Below, piece by piece: positions 25,884-34,179 of a DNA stretch of 37,349 nucleotides. The notes under the pieces were generated by a model. That model did not search any database. It saw only the letters and a program-made list of their open reading frames with translations, and was not told the DNA's origin. The stretch lies in the NCBI GenBank assembly GCA_902773355.1, contig CACYEI010000056.1:1-37349 (forward strand), read 5' to 3'. Made by a program: the position numbers and the translations under genes. This stretch comes from an uncultured Spirochaetales bacterium (GTDB lineage Bacteria; Spirochaetota; Spirochaetia; Sphaerochaetales; Sphaerochaetaceae). Every line of letters starts with the position of its first letter. Position 1 is the stretch's first letter.

Positions 25884-26773
25884 TGATAGGTTTTATAGCT
25901 ATAGTTGCTTTGTTTTTTATTATTTTGCTTATTCTTGTTTCATGTCTTAAAATAGTTCCTCAATCTTTTACTTATGTAATAGAGCGTTTGGGGACTTATG
26001 TAGGTACATGGAATACAGGAATACATTTTTTAATTCCGTTTATTGATAAGATTGCTAAAAAAGTTTCAATGAAGGAGCGTGTTCTGGATTTTGAGCCACA
26101 GCCTGTTATAACTAAGGATAATGTAACCATGATGATAGATACGGTTATATACTTCCAGATAACAGATTCTAAACTTTTTACTTATGGAGCTGAAGACCCA
26201 CTAAGAGCGCTGGAAAACCTTTCCGCTACAACTTTAAGAAATTTAATAGGTGAGCTGAATTTAGATGATACTTTAACAAGTAGAGATACCATAAATAATA
26301 AACTCAGATCTATTTTGGATGTAGCTACAGACCCATGGGGAATAAAAGTTAATAGGGTAGAAGTAAAGAATATTATTCCTCCAGAGCCAATTAGAGCAGC
26401 AATGGAAAAACAGATGAAAGCAGAACGGGAGAAAAGGGAATCCATTTTAATTGCTGAAGGACAGAAACAGAGTGCCATTCTAGTTGCTGAAGGTAAAAAA
26501 CAGTCAGCTATATTGGAAGCAGAGGCATTAAAGGAAGCTGCTATTATGAAGGCAGAAGGTGAAGCTAGAGCAATTTTAGAAATAAATAAAGCAAAAGCAG
26601 AAGGAATTAAGATGCTTAAGGATGCTGGTGCAGATGCTACGGTAGTCAAACTAAAAAGTTTGGAAACATTTGAAAAAGTGTCTGATGGACAGAGTACTAA
26701 GATTATTATTCCATCAGATTTGCAGAATATGGCTGGCTTGGTTACTACCGTTAAAGAGTTAGCAAAGAAATAA
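25883..26773 (+). CDS. SPFH/band 7 (stomatin, QmcA-like) membrane protein
   Basis: About 296 residues from ATG 25883, which has GGAG eight bases upstream; a TTG three bases earlier is possible. One N-terminal membrane helix (FIAIVALFFIILLILVSC) is followed by the SPFH domain (VPQSFTYVIERLGTY, KVSMKERVLDFEPQPVITKDNV, FQITDSKLFTYG) and a long Glu/Ala/Lys coiled coil with short repeats (AEGQKQSAILVAEGKKQSAI). It forms oligomeric membrane scaffolds with its NfeD partner and is often linked to FtsH regulation in bacteria. Confidence 0.92.
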   Translation: MIGFIAIVALFFIILLILVSCLKIVPQSFTYVIERLGTYVGTWNTGIHFLIPFIDKIAKKVSMKERVLDFEPQPVITKDNVTMMIDTVIYFQITDSKLFTYGAEDPLRALENLSATTLRNLIGELNLDDTLTSRDTINNKLRSILDVATDPWGIKVNRVEVKNIIPPEPIRAAMEKQMKAEREKRESILIAEGQKQSAILVAEGKKQSAILEAEALKEAAIMKAEGEARAILEINKAKAEGIKMLKDAGADATVVKLKSLETFEKVSDGQSTKIIIPSDLQNMAGLVTTVKELAKK

Positions 26774-26786
26774 AAGAGTAAAAAAG

Positions 26787-27029
26787 ATGGGACAGAGAGG
26801 AGAAGTTTTTTCAACAAAATTTTCCACAGATGAGCGTACTTATTTTTTCAATGTTAAGGAAAATTTCAGAGGTGAAATGTATTTGAATATTGTGGAAAGT
26901 AAGTCTTCAGAAGATGGAAAATTTATCAGACAGAGTATTATTGTTTATCCAGAATGTTTGCAGGAGTTTATAAGACAGTTCCAAAAATCCATAGATTTTA
27001 TGAAATTGAATTCAAAGGATGAAACTTAA
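26787..27029 (+). CDS. PUR-domain (DUF3276, BpuR-type) nucleic-acid-binding protein
   Basis: 80 residues, a single PUR-alpha-like domain. GEVFSTKFSTDERTYFFNVKEN contains the first beta strands, KFIRQSIIVYPE the next, and the C-terminal helix is LQEFIRQFQKSIDFMK. In Borrelia burgdorferi the homologue BpuR binds DNA and RNA and alters expression of surface and other genes. Here it may regulate its own operon or act as an RNA-binding protein; targets are unknown. The downstream repressor starts inside its stop codon (TAATG), so translation is coupled. Confidence 0.85.
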   Translation: MGQRGEVFSTKFSTDERTYFFNVKENFRGEMYLNIVESKSSEDGKFIRQSIIVYPECLQEFIRQFQKSIDFMKLNSKDET

Positions 27030-27397
27030 TGAAACTTCAGGAATCTGGTGAAATGTATTTGGAGAATATTCTTATCTTATCGGAAAAAAGTGATATGGTT
27101 AGATCTGTTGATCTTTCTAAATATATGTCTTTTTCCAAGCCTTCTGTAAGCAGAGGGCTTGGAATATTAAAAGATGGTGGATATATCACTATAAAAGAGA
27201 ACGGTTCTATATCTTTAACTGATCTTGGTTTAAAAAAAGCAAAGAAAATATATGAAAAGCATAAGGTACTTTCATCACTACTTATTAAAATAGGTGTAGA
27301 TGAAAGTACTGCTATAAATGATGCTTGTAAAATTGAACATGTAATCAGTGATGAAACATTTAATAAGATAAGACAATTAAGTTGCTTGGATTTTTAA
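27029..27397 (+). CDS. DtxR/MntR-family metal-dependent repressor (TroR-like)
   Basis: 122 residues. The N-terminal winged helix opens with ESGEMYLENILILSEK, the family hallmark, and has the recognition region VDLSKYMSFSKPSVSRGLGILKDGGYI. The dimerisation/metal domain contains KHKVLSSLLIKIGVDESTAINDACKIEHVIS, where Glu and His residues align with the metal ligands of MntR and IdeR. There is no C-terminal SH3-like domain, so it is of the short MntR type. Expected function is Mn, Zn or Fe-dependent repression of metal transport genes; none are in the window. The start overlaps the PUR gene stop by one base. Confidence 0.9.
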   Translation: MKLQESGEMYLENILILSEKSDMVRSVDLSKYMSFSKPSVSRGLGILKDGGYITIKENGSISLTDLGLKKAKKIYEKHKVLSSLLIKIGVDESTAINDACKIEHVISDETFNKIRQLSCLDF

Positions 27398-27402
27398 ATA
27401 AA

Positions 27403-28536
27403 TTAAAATACACTCATATCTTTAAAGCCTATTCCAGTTATAAGTACACATACTTTTTTATTTAGTGCTTTACTGTCTTCTTTTAAGCATGCATATGCTG
27501 TACTAGATGCTGGTTCTGCAAAAATGCCAGCCATTTTACAAAGTTCCCTTTGAGCGTTCAATATCTTTTTATCAGAAACTGTAATGCATCTTCCACCATA
27601 CTGTTTTAAGTATTTAACAGCCATTCTTCCACATGCTGGACTATCAACTGATATTGAATCTGCAACCGTATTAGCGTTAATATTTTCAAACTTATTGTCA
27701 TTAAACGCTTTAGAAATGGCATTAGAGCCTTCTGACTGACAGCAAATTATTTCTGGAACTTTTTCAATTAACCCAGCATTCAGTAAATCTATAAATCCTT
27801 TATAAACACCTGAAATTATGCATCCATCTCCTACTGGAACATAAATAGAATCTGGAAGATTTTTATTAAAATCATTATAAAGTTCAATACTTACTGATTT
27901 TTTCCCTTCTATAGTCATGGGATTAAATGCTGTGTTTCTGTTTAAAAGTCCTTTTTCTTTAGAATATTTTATTGACATAAGATAGGCTTCATCATAGTTT
28001 CCATCAATTGGAATAACATTTGCACCGTATAAGATACTTTGTTTTAATTTGTTTTCAGGTGCTGATTTAGGAATAAATAAAGTTATATTTAAACCATAGC
28101 TTGCTCCTGCACAACTCATGGAAGCCCCTGCATTACCAGTAGAAGCCAAAACTATATCTTTTTGCTTAAAATGAATGGCCTGCGCCACTATTAACTGGCT
28201 AGCTCTGTCTTTAAAAGATCCTGAAGGTAAAAGACTGTCCATTTTAAAATAAACTTCACTGGCACTAACTAGTTCAGATATTCTTTCAGATCTAATAAGT
28301 GGCGTGTTCCCCACTGGAAAAACTCTGTAATCTGGCAGAACATATGGGCTGAAGTCTTTATAGTATATTTTATCTTTTTTAGAAAGTTTTTTTAAATATG
28401 AATCATCAATAATAACTTCTAGATAACCTTTAGGAAAAAAACTTGTTGCCTCACTGTTACAGTGAGGACAAGTGTATGTTATTTTTTCAGATTCAAATTC
28501 GTAATTACAATCTACACATCTATAGTGGAACTTCAT
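27403..28536 (-). CDS. Threonine synthase-like PLP enzyme with N-terminal zinc ribbon
   Basis: 377 residues of PLP fold type II. Cys7, Cys10, Cys23 and Cys26 form a zinc-ribbon-like N-terminus. Lys109 in SGSFKDRAS is the PLP lysine; the phosphate-binding glycine-rich turn is STGNAGASM and VPVGDGCIISGVYKG. This is the architecture of class II threonine synthases, which turn O-phosphohomoserine into threonine. No homoserine genes are nearby, so a different substrate is possible. It overlaps the upstream PLP gene by 4 bases (ATGA) and meets the TroR-like gene tail to tail with only 5 bases between, with no visible terminator. Confidence 0.78.
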   Translation of the reverse strand: MKFHYRCVDCNYEFESEKITYTCPHCNSEATSFFPKGYLEVIIDDSYLKKLSKKDKIYYKDFSPYVLPDYRVFPVGNTPLIRSERISELVSASEVYFKMDSLLPSGSFKDRASQLIVAQAIHFKQKDIVLASTGNAGASMSCAGASYGLNITLFIPKSAPENKLKQSILYGANVIPIDGNYDEAYLMSIKYSKEKGLLNRNTAFNPMTIEGKKSVSIELYNDFNKNLPDSIYVPVGDGCIISGVYKGFIDLLNAGLIEKVPEIICCQSEGSNAISKAFNDNKFENINANTVADSISVDSPACGRMAVKYLKQYGGRCITVSDKKILNAQRELCKMAGIFAEPASSTAYACLKEDSKALNKKVCVLITGIGFKDMSVF

Positions 28537-30002
28537 GCTTTTACTTCTTTATTGAATTCTTCTATAAGTGTATCTATTTTATCAGCCATAGCAGGTAAAC
28601 TCTTCCAATAGTTTCTATCATACCACTGTGCATTTAGTTCAGCTATAGTTTTACCTTGCTGTTCTATCCATGTATAGTATTTAAGATTATGGATTCTTAA
28701 CCTGTCATAATAGGTAAGCTCTAACGTATTATCAATATCCTGATGAAGCAGGCTTCCACTATGAACTGCAACAGCATCTTTATATGTAAATGCACCATTC
28801 TGAGCGTTAAGTTCTTCAAGTCTAGACTTATACATGGAGCTGGAATCTGTTAAAACGGTAAAGACTGCATCATCTTCATCCATCTGATAGTATTTAGCCA
28901 TTTTAATAGCAGAAAGAACGTTTGCAATTCCTGAAATACCATAAAGTTGTAGGTCTTCTATTTGTTTATCTGATAATTGAACTTCATTTTTAAGATAGTT
29001 TATACCTTCATTTTCATTAAATAATCTGAAAATCCTCATACAGTCTTCATCATCTATACTGGTAATCATATCCGTATTTTTTACATTATGAATCCATGGT
29101 ACATGCTTATCTCCAATACCTTCTATTCTGTGTCCACCAAAACCATTCCTTAAGAGAGTAGGGCACTGTAAGGCTTCAGAGGCTCCTATCTTAAGATTAG
29201 GATATGTATCTTTTAATTTATCTCCAGCAGCTAAAGTTCCGCCACTTCCAGTGGCAGAAACATAACCACGTATATTGTCTGTCTTTATATTAAGTTTCTT
29301 TATGACTTCTAATATAGCTTCTCCAGTTACAGTATAATGCCAAAGGTAGTTTTCAAACTGTTCAAACTGATTAAAGATTACTATATGGTTTCCTCTTGTG
29401 GCATTAAGTTCATGACATTTGTCAAATATTTCCTTTACGTTAGATTCACATCCAGGAGTAGCAATTATCTCTCCAGCTACAGTTTTTAACCAATTAAAAC
29501 GTTCCTGAGACATTTCCTCTGGAAGAATTGCTATAGACTGGCATCCTAATAAAGCCGAATTATAAGCTCCCCCTCTGCAGTAGTTACCAGTTGAAGGCCA
29601 AACTGCCTGCTGATTCAAAGCATCAAAATTACCTGTAACCAGTGCAGGTGCTAAACATGAATATGTAGCCCCAACCTTATGAACACCACATGGAAAATAT
29701 TTACCAACCAAAGCAAAAATTCTGGCTTTAGTACCAGTAAGTTTTTTTGGTATTTCAATAAAATTTACACCGCCAAATCTACCACCTGTTTCAACTGGTT
29801 CATTATGCCATGTAATCCTGAACAGATTTACAGGATCAACATCCCAAAGACCTGTGCGTTTTAGCTTCTCTTTTATGGACACAGGAACAGTGGCAGGGTT
29901 TATCATATTTTTAAATGTAGGAAGAATAATTCCTTTTTCTCTACAAACCTGAATATTTGTTTCTCTTATTTTTTTCTTTTTGTTTAAATTGATTAAATTC
30001 AT
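28533..30002 (-). CDS. PLP-dependent fold-type II enzyme (cysteine synthase superfamily), function unassigned
   Basis: 489 residues, about 150 more than CysK or a typical cystathionine beta-synthase catalytic domain. The PLP lysine is probably Lys109 in FPCGVHKVGATYS; PSTGNYCRGGAYN and SATGSGGTLAAGD are substrate and phosphate loops. About 60 residues precede the core and about 100 follow it, and the C-terminal region (WYDRNYWKSLP) is not seen in standard cysteine synthases. I recognise it as a member of a long, poorly characterised branch found in anaerobes, not as a defined enzyme. ACGGAG precedes the ATG. It leads a two-gene operon with the threonine synthase-like protein, hinting at consecutive beta/gamma-replacement or elimination steps. 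Confidence 0.75.
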   Translation of the reverse strand: MNLINLNKKKKIRETNIQVCREKGIILPTFKNMINPATVPVSIKEKLKRTGLWDVDPVNLFRITWHNEPVETGGRFGGVNFIEIPKKLTGTKARIFALVGKYFPCGVHKVGATYSCLAPALVTGNFDALNQQAVWPSTGNYCRGGAYNSALLGCQSIAILPEEMSQERFNWLKTVAGEIIATPGCESNVKEIFDKCHELNATRGNHIVIFNQFEQFENYLWHYTVTGEAILEVIKKLNIKTDNIRGYVSATGSGGTLAAGDKLKDTYPNLKIGASEALQCPTLLRNGFGGHRIEGIGDKHVPWIHNVKNTDMITSIDDEDCMRIFRLFNENEGINYLKNEVQLSDKQIEDLQLYGISGIANVLSAIKMAKYYQMDEDDAVFTVLTDSSSMYKSRLEELNAQNGAFTYKDAVAVHSGSLLHQDIDNTLELTYYDRLRIHNLKYYTWIEQQGKTIAELNAQWYDRNYWKSLPAMADKIDTLIEEFNKEVKA

Positions 30003-30056
30003 AAAAGCTCCGTAAAATTATTGTTATTGATTATTTTTAATTATCTCACTTAAGAT

Positions 30057-31799
30057 TTAATTTTGTAAATTGGTTTCTTCTTCTTTTTCTAATTCTCTAT
30101 AGGCAATTTTCCCCACTAATGTTTTTGGTAATTCATCTCTGAATTCAATATCATACGGCATGGCATATTTAGCTATGTTTTTTCTACAGTGATTTAGAAT
30201 TTTTTCTTTAGTTTTATCAGAAGGTTTGTATTGGGGGTTTAAGACTACAAATGCTTTTATTTTGTGCATTTTATAGGAATCAGGAACACCAATACAGCAG
30301 CTGTATCTAACTTCTTCTAATGAATCAATAATGTTTTCAAGTTGTGATGGGTAGACATTATATCCTGAAGTTATAATCATTCTTTTAATTCTTTGTTTGA
30401 AATAGATAAAGCCTTCATCATCCATCATGCCTACATCTCCAGTATGAAGGTATGTATAGCCATCAGGATGTTTTACTAATGTATTTGCATTTTCTTCTTC
30501 ATGACCAATATAACCATACATAACAGAAGGTCCACGTAAACAGATTTCACCTTCTTCTCCAAATGGAAGTATTTCAGTTGTATTTGGTTTACATATAACG
30601 TAGTACGTATCGGGGTATGGAAGACCTATAGAGCCTTCTTTCTCTTTATTATATGGTGTCAGGCATGATGCTGTTACACATTCTGTGGTTCCATATCCCT
30701 CTCTAACCTTAACACTTGCCCCATGTTCCTTTAAGAACTTATCAATTTTTTTCTTAAGTTCTATAGATAGGGAATCCCCTCCAGAGAAGACTCCCATAAG
30801 ACATGACAGATCTACATTTTCCATTTCCTGATTTCTTGTAATACCTTCATATAAAGTAGGAACACCAGCTATATAATTTGGCTTAGCTGTTTTTAACAGA
30901 TTAGAATATCCTTTTACACTTACCTGAGGTACTAGATAACTTCGTCCCCCCCAGTACATCATGGTGTGTACACAAACACCTAAACCAAAACCATGGAACA
31001 TTGGCATGGCTGCCAACATAGTTTTACCAGTAACCACAGAGTTACACATTGTTCCAGTTTGTAAGGCTAATGCATTAAAATTTAGGTTTGTAAGTTGAAT
31101 TCCTTTACTTGTTCCTGTTGTGCCACCAGAAAACAGTATAACAGATATATCCTTTCCTTTCTTGGTTATTCTAGGATCCTTTTTTTGTTTCTTGGATAAT
31201 TTATAAAAATTATTCCATCTTATTATAGTGTTGTTTTCTTCTATTTTTGGAAACTTCCTTTCTTTAATGAACCTGTATAAGATAGATTTTAAGGGAGATA
31301 GTGCATCTGAGACTCTGGCTATAATTACATGTTCCAGAGTTATGTTTTTACTTATTTCTTCAACCTTATTATAAAATTGATCAATTGTTATTAATATTTT
31401 GGAATTAGCTTCTTTTAGATAGAACTCTATTTCTCCAGTGGCTGAAAGAGGATGAATCATGGAAGCTATGGCTCCAATTGAATTTACAGCATAAAGACAC
31501 ATAACTGTCTGCGGTATATTTGGCATACAGATTGTAACCACATCACCTTCTTTTATGCCTAAAGAAGAAAAAGCTTTAGCTACTGTATCAATTTCTGTTT
31601 TTAATTTACCAAAGTTTGTATTTTTACCTTGAAAGCAGATAGCATCCTGATTTGGTGCTTTTTCAGCTGAATTTACTAAAGCTTGATACATTGAAATATC
31701 TGGGTAGTCCAAATGAAATTTTACATCACCATAGCTTTTAAGCCATGGTGCAATTTTAAGTTCATCTGCACTGAAATTATTTTCATAAGTATTATACAT
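30057..31799 (-). CDS. AMP-forming acyl-CoA synthetase
   Basis: 580 residues of the ANL superfamily, which activate carboxylic acids to acyl-adenylate and then acyl-CoA. The P-loop-like motif is FSGGTTGTSKG (residues 223-233). Other core motifs are GYGTTEC, YLHTGDVGMMDDEG and the C-terminal catalytic lysine in PKTLVGKIAYREL. Length and motifs fit fatty or medium-chain acyl-CoA ligases. No transmembrane segment or signal is seen. The start overlaps the E2-like gene by 8 bases, so the two are translated together; the acyl-CoA made here may be the donor for that protein. Substrate chain length is not readable. Confidence 0.9.
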   Translation of the reverse strand: MYNTYENNFSADELKIAPWLKSYGDVKFHLDYPDISMYQALVNSAEKAPNQDAICFQGKNTNFGKLKTEIDTVAKAFSSLGIKEGDVVTICMPNIPQTVMCLYAVNSIGAIASMIHPLSATGEIEFYLKEANSKILITIDQFYNKVEEISKNITLEHVIIARVSDALSPLKSILYRFIKERKFPKIEENNTIIRWNNFYKLSKKQKKDPRITKKGKDISVILFSGGTTGTSKGIQLTNLNFNALALQTGTMCNSVVTGKTMLAAMPMFHGFGLGVCVHTMMYWGGRSYLVPQVSVKGYSNLLKTAKPNYIAGVPTLYEGITRNQEMENVDLSCLMGVFSGGDSLSIELKKKIDKFLKEHGASVKVREGYGTTECVTASCLTPYNKEKEGSIGLPYPDTYYVICKPNTTEILPFGEEGEICLRGPSVMYGYIGHEEENANTLVKHPDGYTYLHTGDVGMMDDEGFIYFKQRIKRMIITSGYNVYPSQLENIIDSLEEVRYSCCIGVPDSYKMHKIKAFVVLNPQYKPSDKTKEKILNHCRKNIAKYAMPYDIEFRDELPKTLVGKIAYRELEKEEETNLQN

Positions 31800-32724
31800 T
31801 TAACTCTCCAAGTAATGTTTCATAATCTATTTGATCTTTTGCTGGCAAATCTAAAAGTTCAGGTTTTAACAGCAGTGCTTTTAAAATTCTAAGACTTTTT
31901 GCAAAATAGACCCCATCTGCAATTCTTTCATCTAAAGTTACTGAAATTGGCAAAAAATCCTCAAGTATAAATGTTCCGTCATCTTTAAAAATAGGTTTTT
32001 TTTCTTTCATCCCTATAATAATAAAAAGGGAATTTGAACCAAAATTAACCAGGTGATGATAATTTAAGTTAAGTTTTATGCTTCCTAAATTTGATACAAA
32101 ACAGGTGGCATCATATGGGTTAGCTTTAACAAATGCTTTTGGTAGTCTTCCATGCTTACTTAATTTACGGATGAGGAAACCTACAAAGGTAAGTAAGAAA
32201 CTAGGAAATTTTAGAAGGTTTTGTATTATCTTGATAGTTTCATCATGTGATTCATTACTTTTTCTGATTTCAGATACCATTTTACATGTGGAATTATGCA
32301 TTTGTTCTAAAGGACTAATTTCACTATCTGGATTATACTTTGTAATAATTAATTCTTCAGAACTACCATCAATCTTCTGTTTTTTAGCTATAAATGCAAA
32401 AGAAATAACTCTTCTTTCCCAAAATTTTTTGTTTCTTATAAACCAATTAAGTTTAGGTCTTTCCTGAATTGTTCTAGCTATGGCAGCTAAGACTGCATGA
32501 AAAAATGTATATTTAAAAGCTGGATTTGTATTATCTAAATTTTTTTTCTTAACATACTCATTAAGAGCAGTCATATTTATTTGAAGTTCACTTACTGCTT
32601 CATTGTCTGCTCTTTCTCCCATAAGCAGATTCATAAAACTCTGCATTGGATCTAGATTTTTTATGCGTTTAGCATCATATCTATCTCCAAATTTTATTTT
32701 TGTTTTTTTTGAATTATCTGTCAT
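31792..32724 (-). CDS. E2 acyltransferase-like (CAT-fold) protein lacking lipoyl domain and catalytic His
   Basis: 310 residues resembling only the catalytic domain of 2-oxoacid dehydrogenase E2 acyltransferases. PAFKYTFFHAVLAAIARTI is the first CAT-fold helix; CFVSNLGSIKLN and SLFIIIGMKEKKPIFKDDG match the E2 core. The signature DHRxxDG is LDERIADG (residues 264-271), so the catalytic His is Glu266 while the Asp is kept. No lipoyl or E1-binding segment precedes the domain, and no E1 or E3 gene is near. AGAG lies just before the ATG, and a sigma70-type promoter is upstream. It may be an acyl-CoA-dependent transferase with altered chemistry or a binding protein. Confidence 0.75.
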   Translation of the reverse strand: MTDNSKKTKIKFGDRYDAKRIKNLDPMQSFMNLLMGERADNEAVSELQINMTALNEYVKKKNLDNTNPAFKYTFFHAVLAAIARTIQERPKLNWFIRNKKFWERRVISFAFIAKKQKIDGSSEELIITKYNPDSEISPLEQMHNSTCKMVSEIRKSNESHDETIKIIQNLLKFPSFLLTFVGFLIRKLSKHGRLPKAFVKANPYDATCFVSNLGSIKLNLNYHHLVNFGSNSLFIIIGMKEKKPIFKDDGTFILEDFLPISVTLDERIADGVYFAKSLRILKALLLKPELLDLPAKDQIDYETLLGELNV

Positions 32725-32739
32725 AAATTTCTCTTTGTT

Positions 32740-32768
32740 TTTATATCACAAGCTTATTACACGGTCAA
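32740..32768 (-). promoter_or_regulatory. Promoter of the E2-like/acyl-CoA synthetase operon
   Basis: On the minus strand TTGACC (32768-32763) and TATAAA (32745-32740) are separated by 17 bases, with TGA just before the -10. This is the best sigma70-like promoter in the window. A pair of ACTAGT palindromes (32790-32795 and 32800-32805) lies about 22 bases upstream of the -35. Confidence 0.65.
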
Positions 32769-32860
32769 TAAAATGTTTTAGTTTATTTTACTAGTATTAA
32801 CTAGTGAACTATAACTATGTTTCTTTTATGTACCTCTTGTTATAGACTTATTATAAAAAA

Positions 32861-32919
32861 TTCTAAATAGTTCTAAAAAGTTCTAAATATTGAGTAAAGT
32901 TCTAAAAAGTTTTAAATTT
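32861..32919 (+). repeat. Helically phased 10-bp direct repeats (TTCTAAAWAK)
   Basis: Copies TTCTAAATAG, TTCTAAAAAG and TTCTAAATAT start at 32861, 32871 and 32881; then TGAGTAAAG is a degenerate 9-base unit; TTCTAAAAAG and TTTTAAATTT start at 32900 and 32910. The units are one helical turn apart. They lie 22 bases before the start of the decayed ATPase. They could curve the DNA or form a multi-site operator. Confidence 0.7.
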
Positions 32920-32941
32920 AAATATATGGATAATTAGATAT

Positions 32942-33404
32942 ATGGAAAATCCTTTTGTAACTACTTTTGGTATAGAACCAGAAAATTTTATAAAAAGACC
33001 CGTAGAGTCAGAAAAAATAATCTCAGAATTCTTATCTTCATCTCCATCTAATTTTGTTTATATAATTACTGGCGTTAGAGGAAGTGGGAAAACAGTTTTA
33101 CTTACATCTATAGCTAATTATTTTTCAAATAGAAAAGATAATAGATGGTGGTCTTTTGTCTGTTTATGATAAAATTTTTTCAGAGCTATCATTAAAAGAA
33201 ATAAAACTTCTTCAAAGTTTTAAAGACGGGATTCAAAATAAGATATTTAATTTAGGTAAATCTTCTGGTATGTATATAAAAACATTAAGTGTATATAGAG
33301 ACAGGCTTTTAAAAAAGGGAATTATAAAAGCACCAATATATGGATATTTGGAATTAAGTTTGCCAAGATTTAGTGATTATCTGAAAACTAAAACAACTTA
33401 TTAA
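32942..33404 (+). pseudogene. Decayed AAA-type ATP-binding protein (internal deletion and frameshift)
   Basis: The 5' part (32942-33169, 75 residues) encodes an ATPase N-terminus with a Walker A motif, VYIITGVRGSGKTVLL. The frame then ends soon after KDNRWW. The next frame, readable from about 33138 through 33404, encodes what looks like the C-terminal winged-helix part of the same kind of protein (SVYDKIFSELSLKEI, YRDRLLKKGIIKAPIYGYLELSLPRFSDYL). Family members are about 380-400 residues; Walker B, sensor and lid regions of about 230 residues are missing. The junction is therefore a deletion that also shifted the frame. No transposon ends were seen at it. Either fragment alone is unlikely to work. 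Confidence 0.75.
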
Positions 33405-33418
33405 TTTAAGGAGAACTT

Positions 33419-34153
33419 ATGAAACTAATTTCATGGAATGTAAATGGACTGCGTGCTGTTCTAAATAAGGGCTTTGATGAATTTCTAAATAAAATAAGTC
33501 CAGATATAATCTGTCTTCAAGAAATAAAACTAAGTTCTAACCAACTTGACTATAATCCAGAAGGTTATCAGACATTTTTTAACTATGCGGGAAAAAAAGG
33601 CTATAGTGGAACAGCTGTTTTTACTAAAATTAAGCCATTATCTAATCATTTTTTCCCAGATGCAGAGGGCAGAATAACCTATTTAGAATATGAAAAGTTT
33701 TTCTTAGTTTGTGTATATGTACCAAATTCACAAGAGGGGTTAAAAAGGTTAGACTACAGACTAAAGTGGGATGAAAAATTTAAAGAATTTCTTTTAGCTT
33801 TAAAAAAAATTAAACCAGTAGTTGTTTGTGGGGATTTTAATGTTGCTCATAATGAGATAGATATAAAAAACCCTAAATCAAATTTAAGAAATGCAGGATT
33901 CACCATTGAAGAAAGAGACAGCTTTTCATCTCTTCTATCATCAGGGTTTACTGATTCATTTAGATTTTTACATCCAGACTTAATAAAATATTCATGGTGG
34001 AGCTATAGATTTAATTCAAGAGAAAAAAACGTAGGTTGGAGAATTGATTATTTTCTGGTTTCAGAATCTTTAATACCAGATATAAAAACTGCTGAAATAT
34101 ATACTGAAGTCTTAGGTTCAGATCATGCACCTGTTCTTTTAGAATTATTTTAA
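33419..34153 (+). CDS. xthA: Exodeoxyribonuclease III
   Basis: 244 residues of the exonuclease III/AP endonuclease (EEP) family. It cleaves DNA at abasic sites and removes 3' blocking groups during base-excision repair. The opening KLISWNVNGLRAVLNKGF, the metal-binding Glu in CLQEIKLS, the catalytic VCGDFNVAHNEID and the final GWRIDYFLVS and SDHAPVLLE are all present, and the length is normal. AAGGAGA precedes the ATG, 14 bases after the ATPase remnant. It converges on the EF-G gene 26 bases downstream; only a weak AT-rich hairpin lies between them. Confidence 0.95.
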   Translation: MKLISWNVNGLRAVLNKGFDEFLNKISPDIICLQEIKLSSNQLDYNPEGYQTFFNYAGKKGYSGTAVFTKIKPLSNHFFPDAEGRITYLEYEKFFLVCVYVPNSQEGLKRLDYRLKWDEKFKEFLLALKKIKPVVVCGDFNVAHNEIDIKNPKSNLRNAGFTIEERDSFSSLLSSGFTDSFRFLHPDLIKYSWWSYRFNSREKNVGWRIDYFLVSESLIPDIKTAEIYTEVLGSDHAPVLLELF

Positions 34154-34179
34154 CCAGCCTTTTTTAAAAAAAAGTTATT

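Noticed and set aside
26182-26817. 211-codon open frame antisense to the SPFH gene
   Set aside because: It mirrors the repetitive Ala/Glu coiled coil on the other strand, is Ser/Phe/Ala-rich with no domain, and the sense strand encodes an unmistakable SPFH protein.
34154-34179. Terminator between xthA and the EF-G gene
   Set aside because: Only a T-run/A-run pair is present without G-C stem, too weak to call.
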